From positions 558,001 through 622,000 of the forward strand of contig JABYQQ010000009.1 in the NCBI GenBank assembly GCA_022605405.1: a stretch of DNA of 64,000 nt, in the 5' to 3' direction. The stretch is from Earliella scabrosa. Its lineage: Eukaryota; Basidiomycota; Agaricomycetes; Polyporales; Polyporaceae. A program made the translations under genes and the position numbers. Position 1 is the stretch's first letter, and each line of letters opens with the position of its first letter. Under the pieces are notes generated by a model, which was not told the DNA's origin, ran no database searches, and saw only the letters and a program-made list of their open reading frames with translations. This document shows, piece by piece, positions 10,222 through 21,314 of the stretch.

Positions 10222-13200
10222 TCACGGATGTGGGCGCTGGATAGGGATCGGTGAGCCTTCTCCCTTGAGAACGAGGCTCCAACCCACAACACATACCTTC
10301 TTTGGTATGAATAAACTCGGCCCCTGCTTCTGGCGCTTGGCTGGGGGCGCCTTCGGCTTGGGTTTGGGTTTTGATTGCGCTGGTCCAGGGCCCGAGTTGT
10401 TCGCATCCGTCGGAGGATCCTCAGCGCGCCGCTTTTGACCGACCTGAGCCTCCTCTGACGCGGTGGGGGAAGGGGCGACTGTCGATGATGTTTCGGCTTG
10501 AGGCGTTTTGTCTGGGAGACTCGGAGGGGGCTGATTACCGGAAGATGATGCAGGGGCGTTTGAGCGGCTCGCGAGTAACTTCAACTCTCGAGGTGTCGCA
10601 AGATCGAGCGGCGGCGGCGGCGGCGGATTAGCGACAGCGCCAGAAGGAGGTTTCGACTTGGTTGGCTGTACAGGAGTCTTCGTGTATGCCGCCGAGACAG
10701 GAGCTGTGAAGTAAGCGACGTCGGCCTGAACGCGATCAATTCAGTGAGATGCATTTTACAGAGCAAGTTGGCTGCAGGGATGATACCTTCACTAAACAGG
10801 ATCTTGACCTGGCATTGTCCACGATCTTCCGCCAGATGTCGTCACTTCTCTCCAGGGTCGGAGCGTTCCCGAGTACAAACAGGGACGCCTTCGCACGGGT
10901 CAGGGCGACGTTCATACGCCGGACATCTGTACTTGGGGTGAGGCTCACTGATGACGGAGCGCACATAGAGCATGCTTACCTCGTAAGAAACCAACGCTCT
11001 GCAGACCTGGCCCTGAACGGACACAAGACAGGATGATGATGTCCTTCTCCTGACCCTGGAAACCGTCGACTGTATTGAAGTCCACTGTGTGCAAGACCTC
11101 TTCGCCGAACCGTTGCTGGAAGCTGCGTCGCAGCTCTGCGATTTGTCCACGGTACATGGAGATCACGCCAACTTTGAAGTCAAGGTTGGTTGTTGAGAAT
11201 TCTCTCGTGAGCCTGTTGTATAGTGCGACTGCGACCTGGACCTCCGCACGATTGATGATCGAGTGCCCCGCGCCCGGAGCCTTCTCCTCGTTGCCAGTCT
11301 CGACGCTGAAAAATCTGTAGGTACCGAACTTAGGATGGGCGTGCCATGCGCGTTGGGTCTTTACAGCCATATCAGGACCATCACTCAGTCGTCCATCGTA
11401 GAAGAGATTGCTGGGTAACTGGCTGATGTCTGGATGCATACGATATTGTATACTGCAGGCGTGGCGTGAGAAGTGTCCCATCCACTGCAGAAAATTCGGT
11501 TGAACCCTACCTCAGGAGGTGTACAGCGTCCGGTTGGCTCTTCTGGAGCCTGACGAACAACGACTGGTCGTAACCAAGCTTGCAAGCCTGCGACCGTTAT
11601 CGGTACCCGCACACTTCCACGTTTTGTCCCATAGAACTCACCTCCTGTGATTTGACGGTAGGAGGCAATTGCTGAGGGTCTATGTACGAGTTGTATAAAC
11701 CCCACATCACGGTAGCCCACTAATACTGATGCTCACCTCCGACCATGATGCATGTCCTACAGCGATACTTCATAGGGATGAGGGAACTGAGCTCGATCGC
11801 TTGCGCGGCTTCATCGATGATGACGAGCTCGAAGTCGAAGGGTTCCAGGTACTCGTATGCCGAAGCAGAGAGAGTGCTGCAGATGACGTCCGCTTCCTGC
11901 AGGACCTCGTTCCGGAATCGTCGCCTAGTGGCATCGAGGGTACGATAGTCGGACTTCTGCTTGTCCTTTACCTTGTCCAACTGATGCGTCAACATCGCCT
12001 TCTGCCTGTTGAGCCGTTTGACTTCCTCCTCCAGAGCCATCACCCTCTGCGCATTGTCGTGGATAGCGGCCATCTCCTCCAGTTTCTCCTGACGCTGCTT
12101 CTTCACTGAATCGAGCTCCGATCGCACGCGCGCGAGCTCGGTACCGGCCTCTTTGTTTGAGTTCTGCAGCTCTGGGTGGGAGTTGAGCTTCTGGTCCATG
12201 AGATGCTCCAGAGACACGTCCCGAACACTTAGGTTCATCGACTTCACAGCGCCTATCCGAACAACCTTAGGATGCTCGGTGCGATGACCGGCGCCAGACA
12301 CGCCCTCCTTCAGACGGAATGCGATTTCGTCGATGGCCGCGTTACTCGGCGCACAAAGGAGGATCTTCTTCGGGATTTCCTTCTCGCCTGGTCGCCCAAC
12401 GGACTTCGATCGTCGCGAGAGATACAATTGCACCAAGCCGCAGATAGTTGAGGTTTTACCGGTACCTGGAGGTCTACAACCGCTTCTGAGTTTGCGACGT
12501 AGGCGGTCGCACACAGTGAGCTTACCCTTGTATCAGTGCGAAGCCTTCTGTGTCGAGGGACTTCAGGATCGCTTTGGCTTGTGGCTCGTTGACGCTGTAC
12601 ATCTTCATCACCCGCTGTAGCTCACTGCCGTCCACCCTAGACGGCTTCTGCAGTTGCGTATGTAGAATGCTGTTGAGGAGGTCGTAGTGGGGTAACGCCA
12701 TCATAGCGCCGTACTCCCGGATGAGTGTGGACAAGCTTCAGGCATGTCAGCATAGATTATCGAAGTGGAGAGCACTATGGACTCACCTCAACACCTTACC
12801 CAGAGTCCAGTTTGTGCCCACTTGCAGCCCAGGATCGCCGCCTTGAGCGAGGTAACGGACGGTAGCCTGTATACCCATGTACGAGGCACGATAACTTTGC
12901 GCCTTTGCCAGGACGCGGCGTTTCGCGCCAGGACTTGTAAGGAGGACGATGTCCGTGTCCGAGAGACTCCAATCCTTCTGAACACTCCCCTCGATGGAGA
13001 TGTCAAGGTCGATGAATTCGTCCGTATACTGACGACTGAGGATACGGCATTCGTAGGATTCGATGGGTGTCTCTTTGGACTCGCATAGCTGGTTCCACAG
13101 CTCAAGGAATAGGATAGGCTCGTAGACGCTGCGGAAGTGTGCGTAGTCTCTGAATCGGTCCGGAATGGAGGCAAGACGAGGCCTCTCTCCCGGAGGCATG

Positions 13201-16200
13201 GGGCCATCATGGTCATAGTTCCATGATAGCAAAGTCCGGTAAAGACTAGAGACGTCGGGTTTGAGGCGAAGATGAGTGCGCCGTGCATCGTCGCGCTTGC
13301 GGATCTGCTCTAGCTTCGCGTTCCTGCCATCCATCGGGAGATCGAGCATCTTTACCTGTCGCCTCTCGGCTGGCTTCTTGACCACTGGAGTTCGCTGCAG
13401 CTTGGACAGGGCCTCGAGGCCCTTGGGTCCCTCGTCGTCGTCGTCACTTTCTTCGCCTTCGCTGCTCGACGAAGCCATGGTGCTTGACGCAGCTGTGCTA
13501 GCCTTCACACTCTCGTCCTTGATGAGCGGCTTGACAGGTCGTGGGGGCACAGGAGCTGGACGGGTACTGCTGAAAGATGGACCGGCTGAACGTAACTCTG
13601 CATCGAGTTTCTTCTGGTCTGCAGCAGTGAAGTAGTTGGAAATCGAAGGCTTCTGCTTGCGGTCGGGCACCCTGTCCTTGACATCCTTCGTCGTCTTCAG
13701 AATATGCCGAGGCTCAGCCTTCACCTTCGGCTCCTCTTTGGCCGGCTTAGGAGCTTTCGGGGGTGGGATCGTATGCGAGATGATCTGGATATCATCGTTC
13801 TCGTCCTCGTCGAACGCCCCAATTGCCTCCTGAAGCCTGAGTACCCGAGTGGAATCCAGCCTGGACTTCATGCGGTTCGGGTCGTTCTTGCGTGCATCGT
13901 CGATATGTCGTTGTACGCGCTGGAACGTCTCCGCGCGAGGACGGATGGTCGTACTGCGGAAGCAATCGAGCAGGGTCTCCAGCAAAGCGAATGACTGGTG
14001 GAGCAGCTCCTCGTCGGTGAGACGCAACCACTTGGTGAGCTCGTAGAGCACCTGCTGTAGATTGTCGACCATCTTCTTCCCTACCGCGCTGAGCTTCCGT
14101 CTTGGGCCCGCGTCCTTCTGCGACTTAGCAAGCGCGCCCGACTCGAGAGTCCGTCGCTGAGCGAGAAGGTCTCGCCCGAAGATGAGTGCGTCACGCATCC
14201 ATATAACCATCTCCTCGTTCTCGAAGAAACGAGCCCACCGCGGCGTATGCGCGAAGATGACGCAGAGGGCCTCGGTCATCAAGTGCCACCACTTCGGGAT
14301 GTGTTTCTCCAACACTTCGCCGGCCACCTTGAGGAACGAGGGTTGAAGGAGAAGGCCCGAGGGGCTGGAGCAAAGACCATCGATGATGTCTGTCATGCAT
14401 CGTGCAAGAGCTTGGGAGAGGGAGCAAGCCTCGGGCATGGCGGTCGCATAGTGAGTGTAGGCGGGGAGGTACTCGATGAGACCGGTGAAGGTAGTGTCAG
14501 GAAAATGCTCCATAAGAGCACGAAAGCATTCGAGACGACCGTCGACGTCGTAAGCGAGTGCAATGACGCCCTGGGCCGCTTCTTGCAACGCCTCGACCGG
14601 GGAGAACATGAGGAATACAACACCTTTGACAACATCTTCCTCCCCAAGAAGGCCTACAGCGGTGGATGCGAGGTTGAGATCGGTATAGCGACTGAGGACG
14701 TCACGGAAGCCATCGCGAATAACGGCAAGGGCGTTGTTGACGGTGACCAGGGACGCCTGTAGTGCGGTGGATGACTGGGACCTCTTGAAGATCTCCTCGA
14801 ACGCGACCGGCTTCAGGTCATCGATATGTGCCATGTATGCGACGACGGACACGAGCAGTGCGATCGCATCCGAGTCGTTCCCCTCTATGCCTTCATAGAT
14901 ATTCTTCCAAACGCGCTCGTGGATGAGTCTCCCTGATGGACTCGCTCCGTCCCCGCTCGGTGAACACAGTGAGGTGATGGCCGCAGCAACCCTGCGAACG
15001 TCCGTCAGGAGGGCCTGCTTTACGAGCTTGCGTGCCTGCTTGCGAGCGTCCGCCCATAGATCATCTGCGTAGCTCCTACCGAAGGCAACGTTCACGAACA
15101 CGCCCGAGTGGACGGTCAAGAGGTCCAACACTATGTCTTGTCGTGAAGCGCCTTCGTTCTTGCCTTGCTGTGAGAGGACAGCGAAGAGCAACTATGATGT
15201 CGTGTTGATGAGTATTGTGCCGTTCGACGAGGCAGAGCAGGAAATCCACTCACTCTGGACGCAATGCTCATTGCATTCGGACGGATGGCTTTAAAGCGTG
15301 CATGTTGTAGTTGTTCGCATAAGAACTGTAGCATAGACGGAAGGATGTCTTTGAATACGGGGAGCTTGCCCACAGTGTTCGCGTAGACCTCTATCCACTT
15401 GAGCTGCCAGTCATCCTTAGGCACGGGTGAGGTGAGGTTGCACAGGGTATCAGCGTAGCGAGTATTGTCCTTGATGGAGTTGAAGACGACATGCGCGTAC
15501 TCAGGGCCCTCGTCCTGCCAGACGTCTGGACCCATCCGCCTCAGAACAATGATGAAGCTCTTCAAGACGTCGATGAAATCTATTTGCGAGCAGGTAGGGA
15601 CATGAAAGTATATAGGAACAAGTCAGTGCGTGAAGAGCTTGTAGATAACGAAAGAGCTGACGCTTTTCGGTATCGTGCAAATGGCCTACTATAATGTGAC
15701 GAACATCTAGGTCGAACGATCTGCTTGAGCGGAAGAGCTCGATAGGAACGAAGCGGAGTAGTGTGGTGAAGCTGGTCCAGATGGCGGAGTGGTCTTGCAG
15801 CCACGGCAGCTTGTACTCGTTGCCGAAGCAGTCTGAAAGAGGACGCGAAGAGGCGATCGAGTCTGCGACTGACTTCAGGACCGATATATGTGCAGCAAGA
15901 AAATTCTCCATTGGGATGGGAGCGACCTCGCAAAGGGCGCACTGCTTCTGAGCCCACGCGCGGACCTCTGTAGTGTCGTCGAACAAGAGGGTGAGAATAC
16001 CTGTAGGAGGGATGTCGGTTGGCCAAGACTTGATTGAAGAGCGTGGACAGTATGTGTGTAGCAGTGTGACGATACGAGGATCTTGAAGCATGTGTAGGTA
16101 GGTGGTCATGAGGAACGTGAGGGCAGGCGGCGCATCGGCCAACGAACGACCGGCATCCGAGGCCGACGGTTGTACAAGAAAGCCCTTTTCCGCAAGCAGT

Positions 16201-16687
16201 TGTACCACGGACTCCGTGAGGTATTTGTGGAAACTGTCATAGAAGTTGTTCAGGATTGCGTCGTTGAACGCTCCGAAGTATCTGGGAGGTGAAAGACATG
16301 TCACGACCAATGCAGCACGAACCATCCCTGAGTAACTCACGTATGCCTCGACATGCCCTCCGCTTCATGCAGTCCCCTAACACAGTAACAGCAGCGGGAC
16401 AACACACGTTTCAAGTGCACTCTCCACAGTTCCACCGTGCTGCTGTTGTAGGCGTGTAGACGGATGAGGAATACCGCGGCATCCCTCGTCAACTCATTCG
16501 CTTGAGAACAGAACCAGTGGTCGTGCGCCAAAGTTATGTTGGTGTTGGTTTCCGGCTTCCTGAGGGTTCCCAAGAGATATGTCGACACAAGACGTAAGAT
16601 GTCGTCTGACGCGATGGCGACGGGGGCATCTCGAAGTTCTGCAAGTTTCTTCTTGACCTCGTCTGGACGTGCTGGCTGCGAAGCCAT
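10222..16687 (-). CDS. SEN1: Sen1/SETX-type superfamily 1 RNA/DNA helicase
   Basis: The gene starts at 16687 (MASQPARPDEVKKKLAEL) and encodes about 1,900 residues. The first 1,100 form a helical N-terminal region typical of Sen1. The helicase core follows: a Q-like VNEPQAKAILKSL, then a Walker A (GPPGTGKT) split by a 52-nt intron at 12474-12525. Next come the DEAA box (VIIDEAAQAIELSSLIPMK), DPQQLPPTVKSQEA, SIQYRMHPDISQLPS, and the C-terminal motifs VDGFQGQEKDIIILSCVR and RRMNVALTRAK. A Lys/Pro-rich tail ends in SLFIPKK. A 60-nt intron (10237-10296) then joins a 15-nt last exon giving RPHP and stop. Sen1 unwinds R-loops and terminates short Pol II transcripts in the nucleus. The identification is very secure. 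Confidence 0.95.
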
Positions 16688-16917
16688 ATACGCTTGCCTC
16701 TACAAGGAATGTCGTCAGGGAGGTCGTGACGAGGCGAGAAGGACGAGGCAAGGCGGATGAAAGAGGATGGTGGCGGAAGGGGCGGAGGCAAGTCAGCTTG
16801 ACCAAATCGAGACGCGTTCAGGCGCGTTCTTTGTCTTTGTTTGGCCGGCGAGTCACCAGGTTCACAAACGCCCGGGATTGGGCTCAGGTTGCTGCGGTAC
16901 TCATCCGAGTCATCGTC
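16688..16917. promoter_or_regulatory. Divergent promoter between Sen1 and translin genes
   Basis: Only about 230 bases separate the two start codons, so the genes very probably share a bidirectional promoter. No clear TATA box was seen. Confidence 0.5.
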
Positions 16918-17919
16918 ATGGATCCCCAGAACGTCGAAAAAATCAACAGTATACTCGATGCTGATGTTGAGATTAGAGAGGTATTCATCTCATCTACCAT
17001 GGTCAAACACCGCACGCTCGTCATGTTTCCTAGAAAATCAAAGAGCAAGTGACGGAGTTCGACAAGAAGACCAGGACCCTGTCTGGTATTCTGAACAGGA
17101 TTCATTCAACACGTTCGGATCAGAGTGAGTCAGTCTACCAAATCCGGAACAACGGTAATATTCATAGAGTGACCCCGTCAGTGCCTGCCTTGCTCGATAC
17201 TGCTCGCCCAGTACTAGACAGTTGCCGCGAGACAACCTCCGGTCTAGCAGCAATCATTCCCGAAAACCAGTTCTGGAGATGGAAAGAGATGTGGCAGAAC
17301 TCCTTGAGAAACGCTGTGTTCGCTGCCACATTGGTAGAATACCTGCACAGTGGTGGACTCCTCCCGTTGCCAGCGGTTGCTGAGAAGCTTGGAAGTATGT
17401 TATCTCGTTTCACTGTCCGGTACTATGCGAGGCTAACTTGCAGCAGTACAGCCAGAATGGCATGGCAGATTTGCTCTACCTGTCGAAGACTATCTTCATG
17501 GGGTGATAACGCTCGTCAACGAACTGGTAAGCTAGTACCAGTATTTCCTCTCATCTGGGTCTTTGCGTTCTCACATTGTGTTTAGTCGCGGTTGGCTGTC
17601 AACGCCGTCACTCTCGGGGACTTCGAGCAGCCAATCAAGATCTCCTTGTTCGTGAAAGATTTGTTCGCCGGGTTCTCTATGGTGTGTTCAATGGTCATAT
17701 CGCCTCTGGACGTCGTTGCTCACACACCCCACAGCTCAATCTCAAGAATGATACGCTTCGACGTCGATACGACAGTCTGAAATACGATATCAAGAAGATT
17801 GAGGAAGGTACGTGGATATCGGGTGTGTACAGTGTATCAGGTGACTGAACGGGCTTTTACCAGTTGTTTACGACGTGTCTCTCCGAAAACTTGCTCCTTC
17901 GGCTAAAGAACAACTGTGA
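16918..17919 (+). CDS. Translin (TRAX-partner RNA/DNA-binding protein)
   Basis: The model starts at 16918 (MDPQNVEKINSILDADVEIR) and uses seven exons to encode about 230 residues, the usual translin length. Landmarks that align with animal translin are RWKEMWQNSLRNAVFAATL, LPVEDYLHGVITLVNELSRL, AVNAVTLGDFEQPIKIS, LNLKNDTLRRRYDSLKYD and the final IKKIEEVVYDVSLRKLAP. Introns were set so that each junction keeps these blocks in frame, for example TATG|GT..AG|CTCAATCTC and GAAG|GTACGT..CAG|TTGTTTAC. Translin forms ring-shaped oligomers with TRAX (C3PO), an RNase acting in small-RNA and tRNA processing. The divergent neighbour is the Sen1 helicase. Confidence 0.93.
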
Positions 17920-18383
17920 GATGTCGTTTATAGCCACGCAGATCCCTTTGGCATGCAAATGCGGAGAGGAGTATGGTACCGACTAGAATCGCCGTCCTGT
18001 ACGAGTATCTGGAAGCCCATCCGTCAGAGCTGTATCCTTATGAACTGGACTTTGGATGTACTATGTCTACGCTTCAATACACCATCTATGATCTCTTCAC
18101 ACCTCGGCCGAGGTTCTCCTCACTCATGAGGCTCACTTGGTCCTGAGTATTGAGCGCTTAGCAAATGGGCTCGAGCGCCTGTCATTGAGGGGGAGGTCAC
18201 GTGGAATATTTGTTTACCGGCGGCGATCGAGATCGTGCAAGAGCTCGCGGACTTTTTACGAAGACCACCGTTACGGAACCGGCGTGTCGGATGGAATACC
18301 ACAAGTTCAACGCCGCTTCTCCGCACCCATACATTGTCTCCCCTACCTCCGCCGCCCCTCATAATATTCCTGTAGACCTCGAC
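17920..18383. other. Short intergenic region, promoter of SGF29
   Basis: About 460 bases between two genes on the same strand. No coding segment is supported; a CACGTG box occurs near 18197. Confidence 0.5.
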
Positions 18384-19752
18384 ATGGCCTCCCGACGCGG
18401 CGTTTCGAAACGTCCTGCGTCGTCCGAGGGTAGGTGTCCCTTCTCCGGCCCCTCGGGGCGGTGTAACGCCCTGTGACGAATGTAGACCAACCGGACGCTG
18501 ACGCATCGTACCGTTGATACAGAGCACGACTGCTGGACACAAGCGACTATACAGCTGAATAGGCTGTCTACGATGCTCACCGAGCAAGAACGCGACGACA
18601 CCATCGGTCGTGTCCACCGGCTGCTGTCCCAGTGGCCTTCCGACGACTCCCTTCCGTCGGAGGGGATTGATGGCGTCAAGAGCATCTACAAGAAATTGGT
18701 CTCTGGCCTCAATGAGGTCAAGACAAATGCTGAGAGAGACGCAGAGTATGTCTGTCGGATTTTTTGTGCTCAATGGTTGTTGACCCCACTCGCAGGGCGG
18801 TAGACGAGATCCTCGAGCGACTAGGGGTACTCATCGCCCTGCGGAAGGCATCCGAGTCGACGCCACCAGGTAACCTTGACCCTTACCACGCTTATAACGG
18901 CTTGCTGACGCATTTTATGCAGAGAAACGTAAGCGGCCAAGGGGAAACTCACCCTCCGTGGCGCCAGCACCCACGCCCGCAGCTGCCACGCCGTCTCGGT
19001 CAATGTCCATAACAGTACCCCCACGAGGTTCCGTGGGTCCCCAACAGCCAATACCCTTCTCTCGCGAGCCCAAGGCCCGTCGAGAAGCATTGGCGAAGCA
19101 GCTTCCCTTGCAGGAAGGGCGGAAAGTGGCCTTCCATCCGCCAACCAATACCAGTAAGGGAGACGGGGCTACTGGAGGCAAGGACGAAGAATGGATACTC
19201 GCAGTGGTCACGAAATGCATCAATCAGGACAAGAATCGGTATGGCTCAAAGCGACGCCGCGGAGACGTATCGCTGATCGTTTCGCGACAGATACGAAGTT
19301 CAGGATCCCGAGCCACAAGAGGACGGTGCGCCTGGGCAGTAAGCATATGTGTGTCGTTATGAACGTGTCGGATGCTGACATACGCTTTGAAGGCGATACA
19401 ACACGACACTCCGTGCAATTATCCCGTTACCGGACCCGACAGCACCGCCTGATAGCGCTGCGCATTTGAACGCATATCCGGAGTTCGCCGCAGGGTCGAC
19501 CGTCATGGCTTTGTATCCCGACACGAGCTGTTTTTATCGCGCTGAAGTCATCGCCAGTCCGAAGGACGCCGGACGAGTAAGCACTGAATTGATCTGGCAT
19601 CGTGGACGCTCGCTTATCGTATCCTTACGCACCAGACCGGGCAGACAAAGCAGAATCCAATACCAACGTACAGGCTCAAATTCGAGGACGATGACGACCA
19701 AGAACACATGGTGCAAGCTCTTTGGGTGGTCGAGTGGCCAGGGAAGGACTGA
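18384..19752 (+). CDS. SGF29: SAGA-associated factor 29 (tandem tudor domain)
   Basis: The start at 18384 gives MASRRGVSKRPASSE, spliced to EHDCWTQATIQLNRL. A helical N-terminal part (to about residue 95) would contact the SAGA core. A basic patch KRKRPR and a Pro/Ala/Ser linker come next. The C-terminal half is the SGF29 tudor module: REALAKQLPLQEGRKVAF, EEWILAVVTKCINQDKNRYE, then AGSTVMALYPDTSCFYRAEV and the acidic end YRLKFEDDDDQEHM. The MALYPDTxxFYxA motif is the aromatic cage region that binds methylated H3K4 in characterised family members. Six to seven short introns were inferred. The exact acceptor before NPIPTYRLKF is uncertain. The role in histone acetylation complexes is from the family. 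Confidence 0.88.
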
Positions 19753-19995
19753 TCGTATCTCGCTATATTGGTTGTTCGACTGCTACATCAGTATTGGGTT
19801 GATTTGATGTGACTCTCGTGTACACTGTATCTGTATCCTTATTGCCACTCGGACCTTCGACATTGTAACCTGTGGCGGAGAAACTGTGAAGCTTGATCCT
19901 ACCGGTCCGCATCCGATACCTCACTGGACCCCAGGTCCGAGTCCACCTCTTCGACTTGTAGATCTTGGAATTTTCCAAATGGGGTTGACGACAAA

Positions 19996-20007
19996 CGCCA
20001 CGTGGCG
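19996..20007. promoter_or_regulatory. Palindrome CGCCACGTGGCG, copy 1
   Basis: This is a perfect 12-nt palindrome centred on CACGTG. With the next base on each side it extends to 14 nt. bHLH or bZIP factors bind such cores. The same 12-mer occurs again at 20185-20196. Confidence 0.45.
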
Positions 20008-20184
20008 TGCTAAGATGTAACTAGTACTGCATACTTTACTGACACTGGTGTGCACCTTATGAGAGCGGAGCAACGGCAACAAAGTGGAGAAAACCAGCCC
20101 TTCATTGGTCGTATGAGCGTCGTTGCTGCACAGTTGGCTTTGGCGGCCGAGGTTCAACTTGAGTGAGTACTTTCCATTTTGGGC

Positions 20185-20196
20185 CGCCACGTGGCG
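20185..20196. promoter_or_regulatory. Palindrome CGCCACGTGGCG, copy 2
   Basis: This is an identical 12-mer 189 bases downstream of copy 1 and about 270 bases before the heat-shock ATG. Confidence 0.45.
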
Positions 20197-20201
20197 AGCG
20201 C

Positions 20202-20321
20202 TTCCATGACGTTCCAGTGCAATCGGGCTATGGATCTGTCTCGATCATGTATGACGAACGCATTCACGTCTGCGTCCGTTGTCTGGAAAATGCGTGCCAC
20301 ATCCCGACAGTTCCAGACCAT
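20202..20321 (+). promoter_or_regulatory. Imperfect heat-shock-element-like modules
   Basis: At 20202 two TTC units are spaced 10 bases apart (TTCCATGACGTTC). At 20311 there is TTCCAGACC. These resemble alternating TTC/GAA pentamers bound by heat-shock factor, but neither is a full consensus. The position upstream of a small heat-shock gene supports the reading. Confidence 0.3.
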
Positions 20322-20353
20322 CTATGCTAGTTTCGCTAGACTCGGAGGCCCAT

Positions 20354-20361
20354 GTATATAA
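20354..20361 (+). promoter_or_regulatory. TATA box of the small heat-shock gene
   Basis: TATATAAG lies about 95 bases upstream of the ATG at 20454, within the usual distance for fungal inducible genes. Confidence 0.6.
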
Positions 20362-20453
20362 GGGGGACAGATACGCCAACGAAGTCAACAACTTGCATAT
20401 CATCGCGCATCACCACTTCACCAAACCTCCTCTCAACTCGCTGCACACGACCA

Positions 20454-21084
20454 ATGTCGCTCTCACGCAACCTCTTCCGCGAGCTCCGCCCCTTCTTCCG
20501 CATGCTTGAGGAGCCCTTCGGCAGGCCCTCGACCTACGGCAGCATGGGCTACCCCTCGATGCGCTCGCTCTTCGACGACCCCTTCTTCGCCTCATCAACA
20601 TCAGTACGGCCCGCCATCGACGTCTCCGAACAGGGAGACAACTACATCGTCGAGGCGGAGCTTCCGGGTGTAAAGAAGGAGAACGTGAACGTTCGCATCG
20701 GCGACGGCGGCCGAAGCTTGACCATTGAGGGCAAGGTCTTCAGGCGCTCGCCCGAGCCCACGCAACAGCCCCAGCAGCAGGGTTCCGAGTCGTCCGACTC
20801 CCCGTCGTCCTCAACAGACTCGACATCGACTGCAGGTGGGTACCCTCTGTCTTGATTATAAGTGAGTTGATACTGACTGCCGTTCAGTGGCGACGCAGAA
20901 CGCAGAACAGACCGCCATCTCAACAGAGCGGATGTTCACTGGCTCGTCGAGCTTCACCCGCACCGTGCTACTCCCACAGCCCGTGGACAGCAGCAAGGTG
21001 ACAGCCAAGCTCGAGGACGGTGTGCTCACCGTCACCATCCCGAAGGCGGCAGAAACTGGTAGCGTCCAGGTCAACGTTGAGTGA
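20454..21084 (+). CDS. Small heat-shock protein, Hsp20/alpha-crystallin family
   Basis: The start gives MSLSRNLFRELRPFFRMLEE. One intron (about 20836-20886) splits the gene, and the protein has about 195 residues. The alpha-crystallin domain begins at RPAIDVSEQGDNYIVEAEL and contains the PGVKKENVNVRI and LTIEGK strands. A Gln/Ser-rich insert of about 35 residues with the intron at its end interrupts the domain. It resumes at FTRTVLLPQPVDSSKVTAKL with the conserved DGVLTVTIPKA. Such inserts are common in fungal Hsp20 proteins. The protein would act as an ATP-independent holdase chaperone. Heat control is supported by the promoter elements upstream. Confidence 0.93.
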
Positions 21085-21314
21085 GGTGCTCAACGCGGTT
21101 GACTCAAGAGCGCATCAGAAAACGTCATTGCACGCCATCTTGTACCATAGTCCGGCGGGGAACATTGTACACTATTGCATCCACTGTAATATTATTGTCA
21201 CAGCTCATCTAACATATCATTGTGTCGTGATTGAGGGGAGTGCGCACCTATGATAGCTAGCTTACACCAGGTCGTACCAGTATGATGAAAGCAGCGTGCG
21301 CGGTACATGAGAGT

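Larger units (their letters stand above)
19753..20453. other. Intergenic region upstream of the small heat-shock gene
   Basis: About 700 bases without a gene. It carries two copies of a perfect CACGTG-centred 12-nt palindrome, TTC-based heat-shock-like modules and a TATA box, each listed separately. Confidence 0.55.

Noticed and set aside
18120..18773. Long minus-strand frame opposite SGF29
   Set aside because: It overlaps supported SGF29 exons on the other strand and has no domain signal.
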